This document shows positions 1-8,614 of a stretch of 64,000 nt of DNA, piece by piece. The stretch covers positions 1 through 64,000 of the forward strand of contig CAVOYQ010000001.1 of assembly GCA_963700705.1 (NCBI GenBank). Direction: 5' to 3'. The notes beneath the pieces are model-generated. The model saw nothing but the letters and a program-made list of their open reading frames with translations. It ran no database searches and was not told the DNA's origin. Each line of letters starts with the position of its first letter. Position 1 is the first letter of the stretch. The stretch is from JAHEFT01 sp963700705 (GTDB lineage: Bacteria; Pseudomonadota; Gammaproteobacteria; Xanthomonadales; SZUA-36). The position numbers were made by a program, and so were the translations under genes.

Positions 1-293
1 ATACGAGATAAGGACGACCGGGTCCTCCGGTCTCACATTCCCTTTCTGGCCACGCCCGCGACCGAGGTGTCGGAACCGAAGCCATTCGGATGCTGATCGA
101 CCACGCCTTCGCAAATATCCCGGTGCACCGCATCTCGCTGGAAGTGTTCTCGTTCAACGAGCGCGCTGCCGCCGTCTACGAAAAGATCGGCTTCCAGCGA
201 GAAGGTGTACTGCGTGACGCCCTCTGGTGGGACAACCAGGCGTACGACGCAATCGTGATGAGCGTCCTGCGCTCCGTCTGGCTCACGAAGTAG
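1..293 (+). pseudogene. GNAT acetyltransferase, broken 3' part
   Basis: The last ~75 codons encode the acetyl-CoA-binding half of a RimJ/RimL-type N-acetyltransferase. The RDRGVGTEAIRM stretch just before position 90 is the R-x-x-G-x-G/A pyrophosphate loop, and it is followed by NERAAAVYEKIGFQREG, the usual C-terminal GNAT signature. The gene ends at a TAG at 291-293. An in-frame TAA at 9-11 blocks extension to the left, while another frame (IRDKDDRVLRSHI) looks like the preceding beta strands. The gene is therefore interrupted or internally deleted, and the window edge hides the true start. The substrate cannot be told. Codon and dinucleotide style differ from the gammaproteobacterial genes that start at 1.6 kb. 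Confidence 0.6.
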
Positions 294-405
294 ACCGAGC
301 GAACACGGGCAGCTCGAACGAACAGCTCAATAATCGCGCCTGTACTCACCTCAACCACCCGATCGCTAACGGCACTTCCGCGATCGGCCACCCGCTCGAG
401 ACGGG

Positions 406-779
406 TCAAACGAGTTCTACCCGGAGCACTATTCCTTCGTCGCGCCAGGCCTTGATGCGGCTCGGTCGCCGAGGACGACTGTCCCGCCCGGCTCGGCGAT
501 CGCCACGACGAGGGCATCGACGGAACCGGTCAGGGTTTCGTCCCTCAGCTCGGCTGCGCGGTGCCGTCGACTCACTCACCGATGGGTGGATCGTGCGCAT
601 TTTCAAGAATAGGTGGTATTGGCGTACGCGTCGCCGATCACCACGTCGGGATTCGACGAGCACCATTGTCGGGACGACTGGCGGCCACAAATCCTGTGCC
701 TTGAACCCCCGGATGAGCGACAGAGCGGTCTTGGTGCGTGCCGAGGCACGACGATCCCACCACTGTGAAGAACAGGCAC
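406..779 (-). pseudogene. PIN-domain toxin (VapC-like), multiply frameshifted
   Basis: Reading the minus strand across all three frames recovers a PIN ribonuclease of the kind common in Actinobacteria. A GTG at 779 is followed by HSGGIVV, then PPVVPTMVLVESRRGDRRR in one frame. HRAAELRDETLTGSVDALVV and AIAEPGGTVVLGD follow in a second frame, and IKAWRDEGIVLRVELV with a stop at 406 in a third. The VDALVV segment carries a conserved PIN acidic residue. At least three frame changes are needed, so no intact protein is made as written. It starts four bases after the stop of the antitoxin remnant, the normal layout of a type II toxin-antitoxin pair. The family call rests on pattern memory and was not searched. 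Confidence 0.6.
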
Positions 780-782
780 GGG

Positions 783-1025
783 TCAGCCGACTGGGTCGGC
801 GACCGATCCCGGATCCGTCGTGATTGCATCCGCCGTGCTTTGCTGGCGTTGACTCGGTTCGCCAGACCTCGGCGGCGAGTTCGGCGAGATATTGGTCCGC
901 TTCTGTCAGCCACGTGTTGGCGTTGCAGCTCGGCACGAAGTGCGATCTGCAGCAGCTCCGAGCCGGAGGTGCCGTTGCTTCAGTTGTTCGTGGAGGTCGT
1001 CGGGCAGGTACCTCTATGGTGGCAT
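783..1025 (-). pseudogene. Antitoxin partner of the PIN toxin, frameshifted
   Basis: Starting from the ATG at 1025, the minus strand gives M-x-TIEV in one frame, YLPDDLHEQLKQRHLR in the next, a helix-rich LTEADQYLAELAAEV in another, and a tail GEPSQRQQSTADA ending at 783. Joined, this is a short ribbon-helix-helix-like antitoxin of ~75 residues, of the type in which an N-terminal beta strand plus LPDDL precedes the toxin gene. At least two indels separate the pieces. Its position directly upstream of the PIN remnant is the main support. It would normally bind its own promoter and neutralise the toxin. Confidence 0.5.
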
Positions 1026-1179
1026 GCGCCTAACCATCGCCTAACGCCTGGGGCAGGTCGCCGCGCATATCAACAAGTCGACGGAGGCGACCAGACTGTC
1101 CGAGATCGGCACGACTGTGAGCGATCGTGCAGCGCGAACGTCGGCAGTGTCCACACCGATGAACCGCTGTGTCACGTCG

Positions 1180-1499
1180 TCAGTGGGTCGGCGATGTGCA
1201 GGCCCTGTCCCGTTCGGCTGCCTCACACAGCGCTCGGTCCGCGCTAGTGAGGACTGCGGCACCCACGAGAGCCCGCGGCTGCTAGAGGTGGACTGCGTGG
1301 TCACCCTCAGCGACTCGGTCTACACCACGAGCTGCGCTGCACTCTCGATGAGTTCCTCGGTCACCTCAACGAGATGGAGGTCGTCGACGAACGCAACCAA
1401 CTCGGTCTTGGCAACGTGCAACTGGGCCGTCGAAAGCCGCTTACCCCGCTCGGCCGCAGCGAGCACAGCACACGCTTCGACCACGATCATCAAGCACAC
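1180..1499 (-). pseudogene. Second PIN-domain toxin remnant
   Basis: From a GTG at 1499 (or ATG at 1490) the minus strand encodes LMIVVEACAVLAAAERG and then AKTELVAFVDDLHLVEVTEE, the middle helices of a PIN-domain protein. After a frame change it encodes GAAVLTSADRALCEAAER near the C-terminus, a typical PIN end, with a stop at 1180. The connecting piece lies in yet another frame, so the reading frame is broken at least twice. A short peptide MSTQEEHRQLLDEEG starting at 1594 may be the beginning of its antitoxin, but that is unproven. Between 1026 and 1179 I see only an ambiguous CopG-like fragment (PISDSLVASVDLL). Confidence 0.5.
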
Positions 1500-1594
1500 C
1501 GAAGCAACCGAATCGGCGGATTGCCGAATCGACTTCGGCTCGGTCCCGACCCCTCCTCATCAAGCAATTGGCGATGTTCTTCTTGTGTACTCAT

Positions 1595-1625
1595 ACACTT
1601 GGTTCAGCGTATTGCTCCATAGCGT
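1595..1625. other. Junction between actinobacterial-like DNA and the main chromosome
   Basis: To the left are decayed toxin-antitoxin remnants. To the right a glycyl radical enzyme reading frame arrives from 2050 on the minus strand and stops at 1604, far short of family length. The exact break cannot be placed. I see no insertion-sequence ends, target duplication or tRNA at the junction, which slightly favours an assembly join over a mobile-element boundary. Confidence 0.45.
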
Positions 1626-2050
1626 TGTTTGAATATCGATTCCGTCCGGGTTTTCAGTCCGCGCTTGTCCCAGTAATCGAGCGCCCATGCATTGGCGTCG
1701 CGATCTGCCTTGGTTTTCGACTTCTCAACAGTCTTCTCTTCCTTCATCCACAGGACATTCCATTCGGGATTGGGGTAAATGGCCATGTATTTACTCGCCA
1801 TGGCGCCCACAAAGAGGTTGTCATCGATAAAAAGTTTCTTGCGATCCAGCATGGCTGCCAGGAACTTGGCCCGCCGGAGGATTTGCACGTCACCGACCGT
1901 CTCTTCATATACGTCCTTCATGATCCTGATCCGCTCGAAATCGAGCTTCTGAGGTGTGCTTCGCTGCCGTTCTTTCAGCCGATCGATGCGCTTGGTGTCA
2001 GCCGTGACGCGGGCTGTTGAAGGACTCTGCTTTTTGCTTGCTCTTGCCAT
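1604..2050 (-). pseudogene. Glycyl radical enzyme (PFL-like), N-terminal fragment
   Basis: Residues ~20-110 match the N-terminal pattern of pyruvate formate-lyase-like glycyl radical enzymes: RIDRLKERQRSTPQ, RIRIMKDVYEETVGD, then LRRAKFLAAMLDRKKLFIDD and LFVGAMASKYMAIYPNPEW. Full-length family members run to roughly 750-850 residues and carry the catalytic Cys and the C-terminal Gly loop; none of that is present. The frame closes after ~148 codons where the sequence changes character. The ATG at 2050 is chosen because GGAG sits eight bases upstream; the longer reading from 2119 lacks support. The lysine/serine-rich first 20 residues are unusual. The substrate class (formate lyase, dehydratase, decarboxylase or fumarate-adding) cannot be told from this piece. 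Confidence 0.6.
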
Positions 2051-2146
2051 TGTGTTTTCTCCGATAAAAATAATGTGGTTCCGGGCAGAACGGGCCCATG
2101 TTCGACGAGCCCGGCTCATGCAATTTCAAATTCTTTCCAAAATCCT

Positions 2147-3826
2147 CTATTCCACCCTGTGGGAACGGGCCAGCATGCTTCCTGAAATATTCTTAACTTT
2201 GAAACCGTTTTGCAGCAGGATGCGCGTGGCGTAATAGGAACGTTGCGCGGACCGGCAAAAGACGTTGATCTCCCTGTCGCGGGGAAGTTCTTCCAGGCGG
2301 GCGCGCAGTTGCGGCAGCGGGATATTGACTGCGCCGGGAACGGCCTCGGCTTCAACTTCGGGCGGGTTGCGCACGTCCAGCAGGAAGGCATCGCCAACCT
2401 CGCTCCAGTGAACCAGCGGCATGTCGCCGCGCAGCACGTCGGCGGCGATCATTCCGGCGAAGTTCACCGGGTCTTTTGCGCTGCCGTAGGGCGGGGCATA
2501 GGAAAGCTCAGACTCTTCGAGGTCGTATATGGTGAATCCAGCCTGGATGGCCATTGCAAAAGAATCGATGCGTTTTGGCACGCCGTCCTCACCCAGCACC
2601 TGGGCGCCAAGCACCTTGCCGTCGGATTTCCGGAAAATGCACTTGATCACCAGGATCTTGGCGCCGGGGTAATAGCCGGCATGGGAGTTCGGATACAGGT
2701 AGACCTTCTCATAGTCCGTCTCGCCGAGCCGTTTCAGCGTTTTCTCGCTGACCCCGGTCTGGGCGATGGTGGCGTCAAACAGTTTACAGATCGACGTGCC
2801 CTGGGTGCCCCGGAAATGGGCGTCACGACCGGCGATGACGTCAGCCGCGATACGGCCCTGGCGGTTGGCCGGTCCGGCCAGCGGGATCAGGGTTTGCTTA
2901 CCTGTGACGAAATCCTTCACTTCCACGGCGTCGCCGACCGCGAAAATATCAGGGTCGGAGGTGATCATCTGGTCATCAACGCGAATGCCTCCGCGCTTGC
3001 CGACTTCGATCCCGGCCATTTCAGCCAGCGCCAGTTCCGGCTTCACGCCAATCGCCAGGATGACGATATCTGCCGGAAGCACCTGGCCTTTTTCGGTCAG
3101 AACTTCCAGCCCGCAATCCACTTTTCGGAACCCGGTAACACCGTCATTGAGATCCACTTTCACATTGTGTTTAGCGAGGTAGCGTTCCACCAGGCGGGCC
3201 ATCTCGGTATCCAGCGGGGGCATGACCTGGTTCATTTTTTCGATCAGCGTTACCGACAGACCGCGTTCCACCAGGTTTTCGACCATCTCCAGACCGATAA
3301 ACCCGCCACCGACCACCACCGCGCGTCTCGCTTCCCAGCCGGGGTCGACACCGACAAAGGAATTGCCGACCGAGCGGTCAACATCCCGTTCCAGCCACTT
3401 GCGCATATCCACCGCGTCGGCCACGGTCCTGACCGAAAAGATTCCCGGTAAATCAATACCCGGAAGCGGCGGGCGAATCGGCGCCGCGCCGGGGGAAAGC
3501 ACCAGCTTGTCGTAACTCTCGGTAGTGACTTCACCGGTAAGCTGGTTTTTCAGATCAACCGTCTTTTGTTCGGCCTTGATGCCGATCACTTCACAGTTAG
3601 TTCTGCAATCGACTTTGAAAATGACGCGAAACATTTGCTCGGTGGCGACCAGCAGGCTCGATTCCTCTTCAATTGAACCGCCCACGTAGTAGGGAAGGCC
3701 GCAGTTTGCGTAAGACACGTATGGCCCGCGCTCGACCATAATAATCTCGGCGTTTTCATCCAATCTGCGCAGACGGGCTGCACACGATGCCCCACCTGCC
3801 ACACCACCTACGATGATAACTTTCAC
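2147..3826 (-). CDS. cdr: CoA-disulfide reductase with C-terminal rhodanese domain
   Basis: Flavoprotein of 559 residues. The N-terminus GGVAGGASCAARLRR is the FAD dinucleotide fold, SYANCGLPYYVGG holds the single redox Cys42 of the CoA-disulfide/NADH-oxidase class, VVVGGGFIGLE near 170-180 is the NAD(P)H site, and IFAVGDAVE is the second FAD motif. From ~470 a rhodanese domain follows, with the active loop around Cys524 (CRSAQRS). Such CoADR-Rhd fusions reduce CoA-disulfide, CoA-persulfide or polysulfide using NAD(P)H and act in sulfur redox balance. The GTG start at 3826 has GGAGAG nine bases upstream. It is divergent from korA. The last residues (ARSHRVE) may not be the native tail, but the core is intact. 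Confidence 0.88.
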   Translation of the reverse strand: MKVIIVGGVAGGASCAARLRRLDENAEIIMVERGPYVSYANCGLPYYVGGSIEEESSLLVATEQMFRVIFKVDCRTNCEVIGIKAEQKTVDLKNQLTGEVTTESYDKLVLSPGAAPIRPPLPGIDLPGIFSVRTVADAVDMRKWLERDVDRSVGNSFVGVDPGWEARRAVVVGGGFIGLEMVENLVERGLSVTLIEKMNQVMPPLDTEMARLVERYLAKHNVKVDLNDGVTGFRKVDCGLEVLTEKGQVLPADIVILAIGVKPELALAEMAGIEVGKRGGIRVDDQMITSDPDIFAVGDAVEVKDFVTGKQTLIPLAGPANRQGRIAADVIAGRDAHFRGTQGTSICKLFDATIAQTGVSEKTLKRLGETDYEKVYLYPNSHAGYYPGAKILVIKCIFRKSDGKVLGAQVLGEDGVPKRIDSFAMAIQAGFTIYDLEESELSYAPPYGSAKDPVNFAGMIAADVLRGDMPLVHWSEVGDAFLLDVRNPPEVEAEAVPGAVNIPLPQLRARLEELPRDREINVFCRSAQRSYYATRILLQNGFKVKNISGSMLARSHRVE

Positions 3827-4137
3827 TTGAATTCTCTCCGTGTTGACTGATTTTGATGACCGACATTTCGTTCTGTCGGCACGGGTGAATAATGACCAGT
3901 TTCTGCTCGAAGCTTAGCGTGTCGAGGTCGTCATTTAAACCTCGTAATTTTTCTAGTAAATCAAACGGAAATTTCCGAATAAAGAACGCCGCTTTAAGCA
4001 TTCGTCCAAGCAATATTTCATGCTGTGACTAGTAATTTTTCGGATAGTTCAGGCAGTCGCTCTGGTATCTAATGTCATGCTTGGGCCTTCTTTAATCGGG
4101 AGGGTTCCGCCTATTCACCAAAAGCGATTGCTGAGTT
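3827..4137. promoter_or_regulatory. Divergent intergenic region cdr / korA
   Basis: This AT-rich 311-base gap separates two outward-facing genes, so both promoters should lie here. An open frame on the minus strand (up to 4013) runs into the cdr start in another frame and shows no family features, so I do not call it a gene. No operator repeat stands out. Confidence 0.4.
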
Positions 4138-5874
4138 ATGCATACCAAACCATCATTTGATATTTCCCTTGCTATCGTCGGTTCCGGCGGGGCTGGCGCT
4201 ATCACGGTAGGCGAGCTTTTACTTCAGTTGGCCGGTAACAACGGCTTCTTCGGATTGATGCGGCGTTCCTTCGGCCCACAGATTCGAGGTGGTGAGGCCG
4301 CGGCACTGCTGCGCATCAGCGACAAAACCGTGGAGTGCATGGATGACGCGTTTGATCTATTGCTGGCGCTCGACTGGTCAAATGCCGAGCGTTTCGCCGA
4401 TGAAATCCATCGGCGGGAAGGCAGTTTCATTATCGCTGACCCAGCGGCTGGCGAAGTGCCGTCCATCATTCGGGAAGCGGGTATCGAGATCCTTGAAATT
4501 CCAATGAAAGCCCTGGCTGGCGAGATTCCAAACGGCCGTCCGAACATGGTTGCGCTGGGCGTGCTGGCTCACTGGCTGGGTCTGAGCGGTGACAGTGCTG
4601 ACAAATTGATGGGCAAAATTTTTTCGCGTAAGGGAGAAGCAGTTGTCAGTGGCTCAAAAGCGGCTTTTATCAGAGGGTTCACTGAGCCGCTGAACTTAAA
4701 GGCGAGCCAAACCCGAAAATCGCCTGCGCCGGGTAAAAATTCCACCAAGGGTGTCCGTTGGCAAATGAGTGGAAACGAGGGATGCGGGTTGGGGGCTCTG
4801 AAAGGCGGGATTCGCTTCGCGGCGGCTTACCCCATCACGCCGGCCACTGATCTGCTGGAATGGATGTCTCCAAGATTGCTGAAGCTGGGTGGAAGCCTGG
4901 TGCAGGCGGAAGACGAACTGGCTTCCATCAACATGGTCCTCGGGGCATCCTTTGGCGGCGTACCCGCCATGACGGCCACTTCAGGCCCCGGTCTGTCACT
5001 GATGGTCGAAGCCATGGGCCTGGCAGTGGCTTCGGAGATCCCGGCCGTTGTGGTGAACGTGATGCGCGGTGGCCCATCGACCGGCACCCCGACGAAGTCG
5101 GAACAGACCGACCTCAACCTTGCCTTGTACGGACTGCACGGCGACGCGCCACACCTGGTACTGGGCGCGCTGGATCACGCCGATTGCATTTTAACCGCCG
5201 AATGGGCCGTCAGGCTGAGTGAGGCGCTGCAAACGCTGGTGCTGGTGCTGAGCGACCAATACCTGGCGCAGTCGCGGGTCGTGATGGCAAAGCCAAAATA
5301 TCGCTTGCCCAAAATTCCGCCCCGAAGTATTGCGAAAAAGGGCGATAACTACCAGCGCTACCAGGTCACCGAAAGCGGCGTTTCGCCGATGGCCATTCCG
5401 GGCACGGCCTCGCTGATGTATGTGGCAGACGGACTGGAGCACACCGAGAGTGGCAAGCCTTCCGGAGCGGCCGTCGACCACCAGTCGCAATTGGACAAGC
5501 GGCAGCGCAAAATCAGCGGGTTCGATTTTGGCGAACACTGGGCGGACATCCGCGGGCAGGGGACCACGGCCATCATTACCTGGGGGTCGACTTCGGGCGC
5601 GGTACGTGAGGCCGCGGACCGCTTGCGGGATGCCGGACAGGAAGTAAAAGTAATCGCGATTCGCCTGCTGCTTCCTGCCAGCCCGGAAAAACTGGCTGCA
5701 GAATTACAGGACGTGCAACGGGTACTGGTGGTTGAGCAAAGCCATTCGCGGCAATTTCATCTCTACCTGCGCGCTTATTACGACATTGCCGCGGAAACCC
5801 GGGTGTTTGCCCGGCCCGGACCCCTGCTGTTCAGTCCGGGTGAGATCGTGCAGCAGATTCAGGATTGGAGTTGA
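4138..5874 (+). CDS. korA: 2-oxoacid:acceptor oxidoreductase, fused gamma-alpha subunit
   Basis: 578-residue fusion of the gamma domain (residues ~10-185: GSGGAGAITVGELLLQ, FGPQIRGGEAAALLRISD) and the alpha/pyrimidine-binding domain (from ~205: GNEGCGLGALKGGIRFAAAYP, ITPATDLLEWM, EDELASINMVLGASFGGVPA, TATSGPGLSLM). With KorB it forms a CoA-dependent oxidoreductase that decarboxylates a 2-oxoacid (2-oxoglutarate, pyruvate or branched-chain) to acyl-CoA and reduces ferredoxin. The C-terminal domain (TWGSTSGAVREAADRLR) is the usual transketolase-C-like part. No ferredoxin domain is fused. It ends two bases before the korB start codon. The substrate is not decidable from sequence; the 2-oxoglutarate label is by family habit. 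Confidence 0.85.
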   Translation: MHTKPSFDISLAIVGSGGAGAITVGELLLQLAGNNGFFGLMRRSFGPQIRGGEAAALLRISDKTVECMDDAFDLLLALDWSNAERFADEIHRREGSFIIADPAAGEVPSIIREAGIEILEIPMKALAGEIPNGRPNMVALGVLAHWLGLSGDSADKLMGKIFSRKGEAVVSGSKAAFIRGFTEPLNLKASQTRKSPAPGKNSTKGVRWQMSGNEGCGLGALKGGIRFAAAYPITPATDLLEWMSPRLLKLGGSLVQAEDELASINMVLGASFGGVPAMTATSGPGLSLMVEAMGLAVASEIPAVVVNVMRGGPSTGTPTKSEQTDLNLALYGLHGDAPHLVLGALDHADCILTAEWAVRLSEALQTLVLVLSDQYLAQSRVVMAKPKYRLPKIPPRSIAKKGDNYQRYQVTESGVSPMAIPGTASLMYVADGLEHTESGKPSGAAVDHQSQLDKRQRKISGFDFGEHWADIRGQGTTAIITWGSTSGAVREAADRLRDAGQEVKVIAIRLLLPASPEKLAAELQDVQRVLVVEQSHSRQFHLYLRAYYDIAAETRVFARPGPLLFSPGEIVQQIQDWS

Positions 5875-5876
5875 CC

Positions 5877-6720
5877 ATGGCCAAGTCAAGCACAGCAGTA
5901 CCTTTGACCTTCAAGGACTATAAATCCGCGCTCAAGCCCATCTGGTGTCCGGGCTGCGGTGATTTCGCCGTGCTCAACGCCATCACCAAGGCCCTGGCTT
6001 TGCTGCAGCTTCCGCTGGAAAACGTGGCGTTGATCTCCGGGATCGGTTGCTCTTCCCGTATTGCCGCCTACACCAGCGTTTACGGCTTTCACGGTGTGCA
6101 TGGCCGCGCCCTGGCCCTGGCTTCAGGGCTAAAGGCGGTGCGTGAAGACCTCACAGTGCTGGTGGCAGGCGGTGACGGCGATGGCATGTCCATCGGCGGA
6201 AACCATTTTATCCATGCCTGCCGCCGCAACATGGATTTGACCTACATTGTCATGGACAACGAGGTCTTTGGCATGACCAAGGGCCAGGCATCCCCAACCA
6301 GTGAACCTGATTGGGCGAAAGGCAAGTTAACCCCAGGCGGCAGCGGGATTCGTTCCTTCAAACCCCCCGTCCTGGCCCTGGCTTCCGGCGCATCGTTTAT
6401 CGCGCGCGGCTTCACCGGTGATCCGAATGGCCTTGCACGGATGCTGGTTGCCGGAATCGAACACAAGGGATTTTCGTTTATCCAGGCACTCAGTCCCTGC
6501 CCAACTTTTCGCCCGGAACAGGCGGACTGGAAACACCAGGTGCGACCATTTGAAAACGAAGAGCTACGGATGACCCGCTTGTTGCCGTCCAGCGCATGGT
6601 GGCGGATGACGGCATGAGCACGGGCATCATCTATCAGAAAGACTTGCCCAGCATTACAGCCTGGAGGCCAGGACCCGAGCGCGGAACTGGAGACCATTTG
6701 AGAGCGAATTCGAGATCTGA
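5877..6720 (+). CDS. korB: 2-oxoacid:acceptor oxidoreductase beta subunit (frameshifted 3' end)
   Basis: Thiamine-diphosphate subunit partner of KorA. WCPGCGDFAVLNAI carries the Cys pair near the cluster, and GGDGDGMSIGGNHFIHA followed by MDNEVFGMTKGQ is the ThDP/Mg motif. As written the frame ends at 6617 after CPTFRPEQADWK. The family sequence continues in the +1 frame (DDPLVAVQRMVADDGM, TGIIYQKDLPS) and then, after another shift, in a third frame ending ESEFEI with a TGA at 6718-6720. Two indels (about 6570 and 6660-6700) therefore split one ~280-residue gene. The ATG at 5877 is preferred over the upstream in-frame codon at 5865, which would overlap the korA stop. Confidence 0.8.
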
Positions 6721-6862
6721 ACCGCTGGCTGGAAAAATTACGAGTTCCCATGGCAACCGGTCAGCGTTAAGCTACGGCCTGTGCGCCCGGCATGAAGCGC
6801 CAGCGCGAATATTCTATACACTACGCACTTATCACCAGCCGTCACCGCAAGGTAGGACTTCA

Positions 6863-7419
6863 ATGCGTTCTAATTACAATTTTTCCCAATCGTTAAAGAG
6901 GTCGTCCAGCCTATAACCGCAACCGTCCAGGGGCGCTGATCCGGACAACAGTTGTTCTGACAGGTATGTTGCCGGTGCTTGCGCAGGCCTCGACTTTCAA
7001 GGGCGAGGCACTCGATACGGCCGCCAACGTGCTGGCCTGGATCGTGCTGATCGTGGCGCCGGTTATCGGTATCACGGTGTTCCTGCTGATCCACATCCTG
7101 CCGGAAAAAATTGCCGAGAAGAAACACCATCCGCAGGCTAAGGCCATCCAGACACTGTGCCTGCTGTCGTTGTTTTTCGGTGGTATGTTGTGGCCGCTGG
7201 CCTGGTTGTGGGCTTACAGCAAACCCGTCATGTACAAATTGGCTTACGGCACCGATAAAGTGGCGCATGACGCGGACGAGGCGTCCCATCCGCAGGTGCC
7301 GACAGAACCGGTAGCTGCAGATGATGTACGGGAACTCCGGCATTTTGCGGCAACGGATCGACGAACTGGAGGCGCGGTTGAGCACGTCACCGTCCGCTGG
7401 CCAGGCGAGCGGAGGATAG
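6863..7419 (+). CDS. DUF3302 (YiaW-like) inner-membrane protein, frameshifted
   Basis: The clear part begins at 6966: a signal/anchor, a TM helix (VLAWIVLIVAPVIGITVFLL), then KKHHPQAKAIQTLCLLSLFF and WPLAWLWAYSKP, the DUF3302 signature of E. coli YiaW. Downstream of ~7345 the family-like tail (RQRIDELEARLSTSP) lies in another frame and stops at 7417-7419, four bases before the HlyD gene. Upstream, an ATG at 6863 (MRSNYNFSQSLKR) has an AGG-type RBS and would give a plausible signal sequence after one more indel near 6900. YiaW and its HlyD partner YiaV are paired in enterobacteria; their substrate is unknown. Confidence 0.65.
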
Positions 7420-7422
7420 CCG

Positions 7423-8604
7423 ATGGAACTGATCCTTCTCGGCATTTACGCCTTTTTCGCATGGCTGGTCTTTTTCAAATTCAAATGGCTGCCCTGGACC
7501 TTTACCTCCCAGGTCATCACCATTACTTTGCCGTTTGTCGGCCTGACCATTCTGATCCTGACCTTGAATATCGTGGCGCCATCATCTCACGATATCCGCG
7601 TGGTCAATTACGTCGTGCCCATCAATCCGCCGGTGCGCGGGCTGGTCATTGACGTACCGATCGAGCCGAACCGGCCGATCAAGAAAGGCGATGTCATGTT
7701 CCGGATCGACCCGGTTCCGTTCGAGATAGCGGTGCAGACCTACCGGGCGCAGATCGTTGGCCTGCAGGCCCAGCTGATCACAGCTACGGCCAATTCACGC
7801 AACCTGCAGCAACAAGTGAACAGCGCGGCCGGCCAAAAAGAAGCGATCCAGTCGCAATTGACCCTGGCCAGGCTGCGCCTTGAGCAGTTCCAGGAATTGT
7901 CCGAATCCGGCGCCGGCAACAAGTTTGATTACGAAAAGGCGATGGCGGATGTAAAAAACCTGGAAGGCCAGTTGGCGTCGACCGTAGCTGCCGAAGAACA
8001 GGCCCGGGAGAAACTGGCGGCACGCACACCCGAAGGCGTCCCGGATGAAGTGGCCAGCGTAAGGGCGCAGATCGCAGCAGCCGAGGCCCAGCTGGCGGAT
8101 GCCGAATGGCAACTCAGCCAGACCACTTATTACGCTCCCGCCGATGGCACGGTGGTTGCGCTTAACCTGCGGCCGGGTGCGATGGCGGTTCCCTTGCCGA
8201 TGGCGCCTGCGATGAATTTCGTTGAGGACGCGCAATATGTCCTGGCCATTTACCATCAGAACGAGGTGCGCAAGGTCAAGCCTGGCCAGGAGGCGGAAGT
8301 CGCCTTTGCGATGTACCCGGGCCGGGTTGTCAAGTTCAAAGTGGATTCAATCATGTGGGCCACTGCCCAGGGCCAGTTGCCCATTGGCAGCATGAACCCT
8401 ACCGGCGGCGTCGCCCCGATACCGCCCAATTCGCTGGCTGTGCGCCTTCTGCCCGATGCCGCGGACAAGGATCTTTTCCTGGCCGCCGGTGCGCACGGCG
8501 CCGGCGCCATCTACACCGAAGACCTCGAGGAAATCCAGATCCTGCGCAAGGTTCTGGTGCGGGTCAGCGCCAAGCTGGATTGGCTGATCCTGAAACTCCA
8601 TTGA
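7423..8604 (+). CDS. HlyD-family periplasmic adaptor (YiaV-like)
   Basis: 393-residue membrane fusion protein. Two N-terminal hydrophobic segments (residues 3-40) anchor it. The first lipoyl half (PVRGLVIDVPIEPNRPIKKG) is followed by a long helical hairpin (~residues 105-215, rich in Q, A and E), the second lipoyl half (YYAPADGTVVALNLRPG), a beta-barrel and a tail. The start lies seven bases after GGAGGA at the end of the DUF3302 gene, and the outer-membrane factor follows after 10 bases. The trio likely forms a trans-envelope export assembly. No RND or ABC pump gene is attached, so the DUF3302 protein may supply the inner-membrane part. Confidence 0.85.
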   Translation: MELILLGIYAFFAWLVFFKFKWLPWTFTSQVITITLPFVGLTILILTLNIVAPSSHDIRVVNYVVPINPPVRGLVIDVPIEPNRPIKKGDVMFRIDPVPFEIAVQTYRAQIVGLQAQLITATANSRNLQQQVNSAAGQKEAIQSQLTLARLRLEQFQELSESGAGNKFDYEKAMADVKNLEGQLASTVAAEEQAREKLAARTPEGVPDEVASVRAQIAAAEAQLADAEWQLSQTTYYAPADGTVVALNLRPGAMAVPLPMAPAMNFVEDAQYVLAIYHQNEVRKVKPGQEAEVAFAMYPGRVVKFKVDSIMWATAQGQLPIGSMNPTGGVAPIPPNSLAVRLLPDAADKDLFLAAGAHGAGAIYTEDLEEIQILRKVLVRVSAKLDWLILKLH

Positions 8605-8614
8605 GTAACGCGGT

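Noticed and set aside
227..823. Long plus-strand open frame
   Set aside because: Arg/Ser/Thr-rich shadow of the minus-strand PIN remnant; no family signal.
2210..3451. 413-codon plus-strand frame opposite cdr
   Set aside because: Antisense shadow of a well supported flavoprotein; composition (His/Gly/Gln-rich) matches reversed codons.
3756..4013. Short minus-strand frame before cdr
   Set aside because: Overlaps the cdr start in another frame and lacks RBS or family features.
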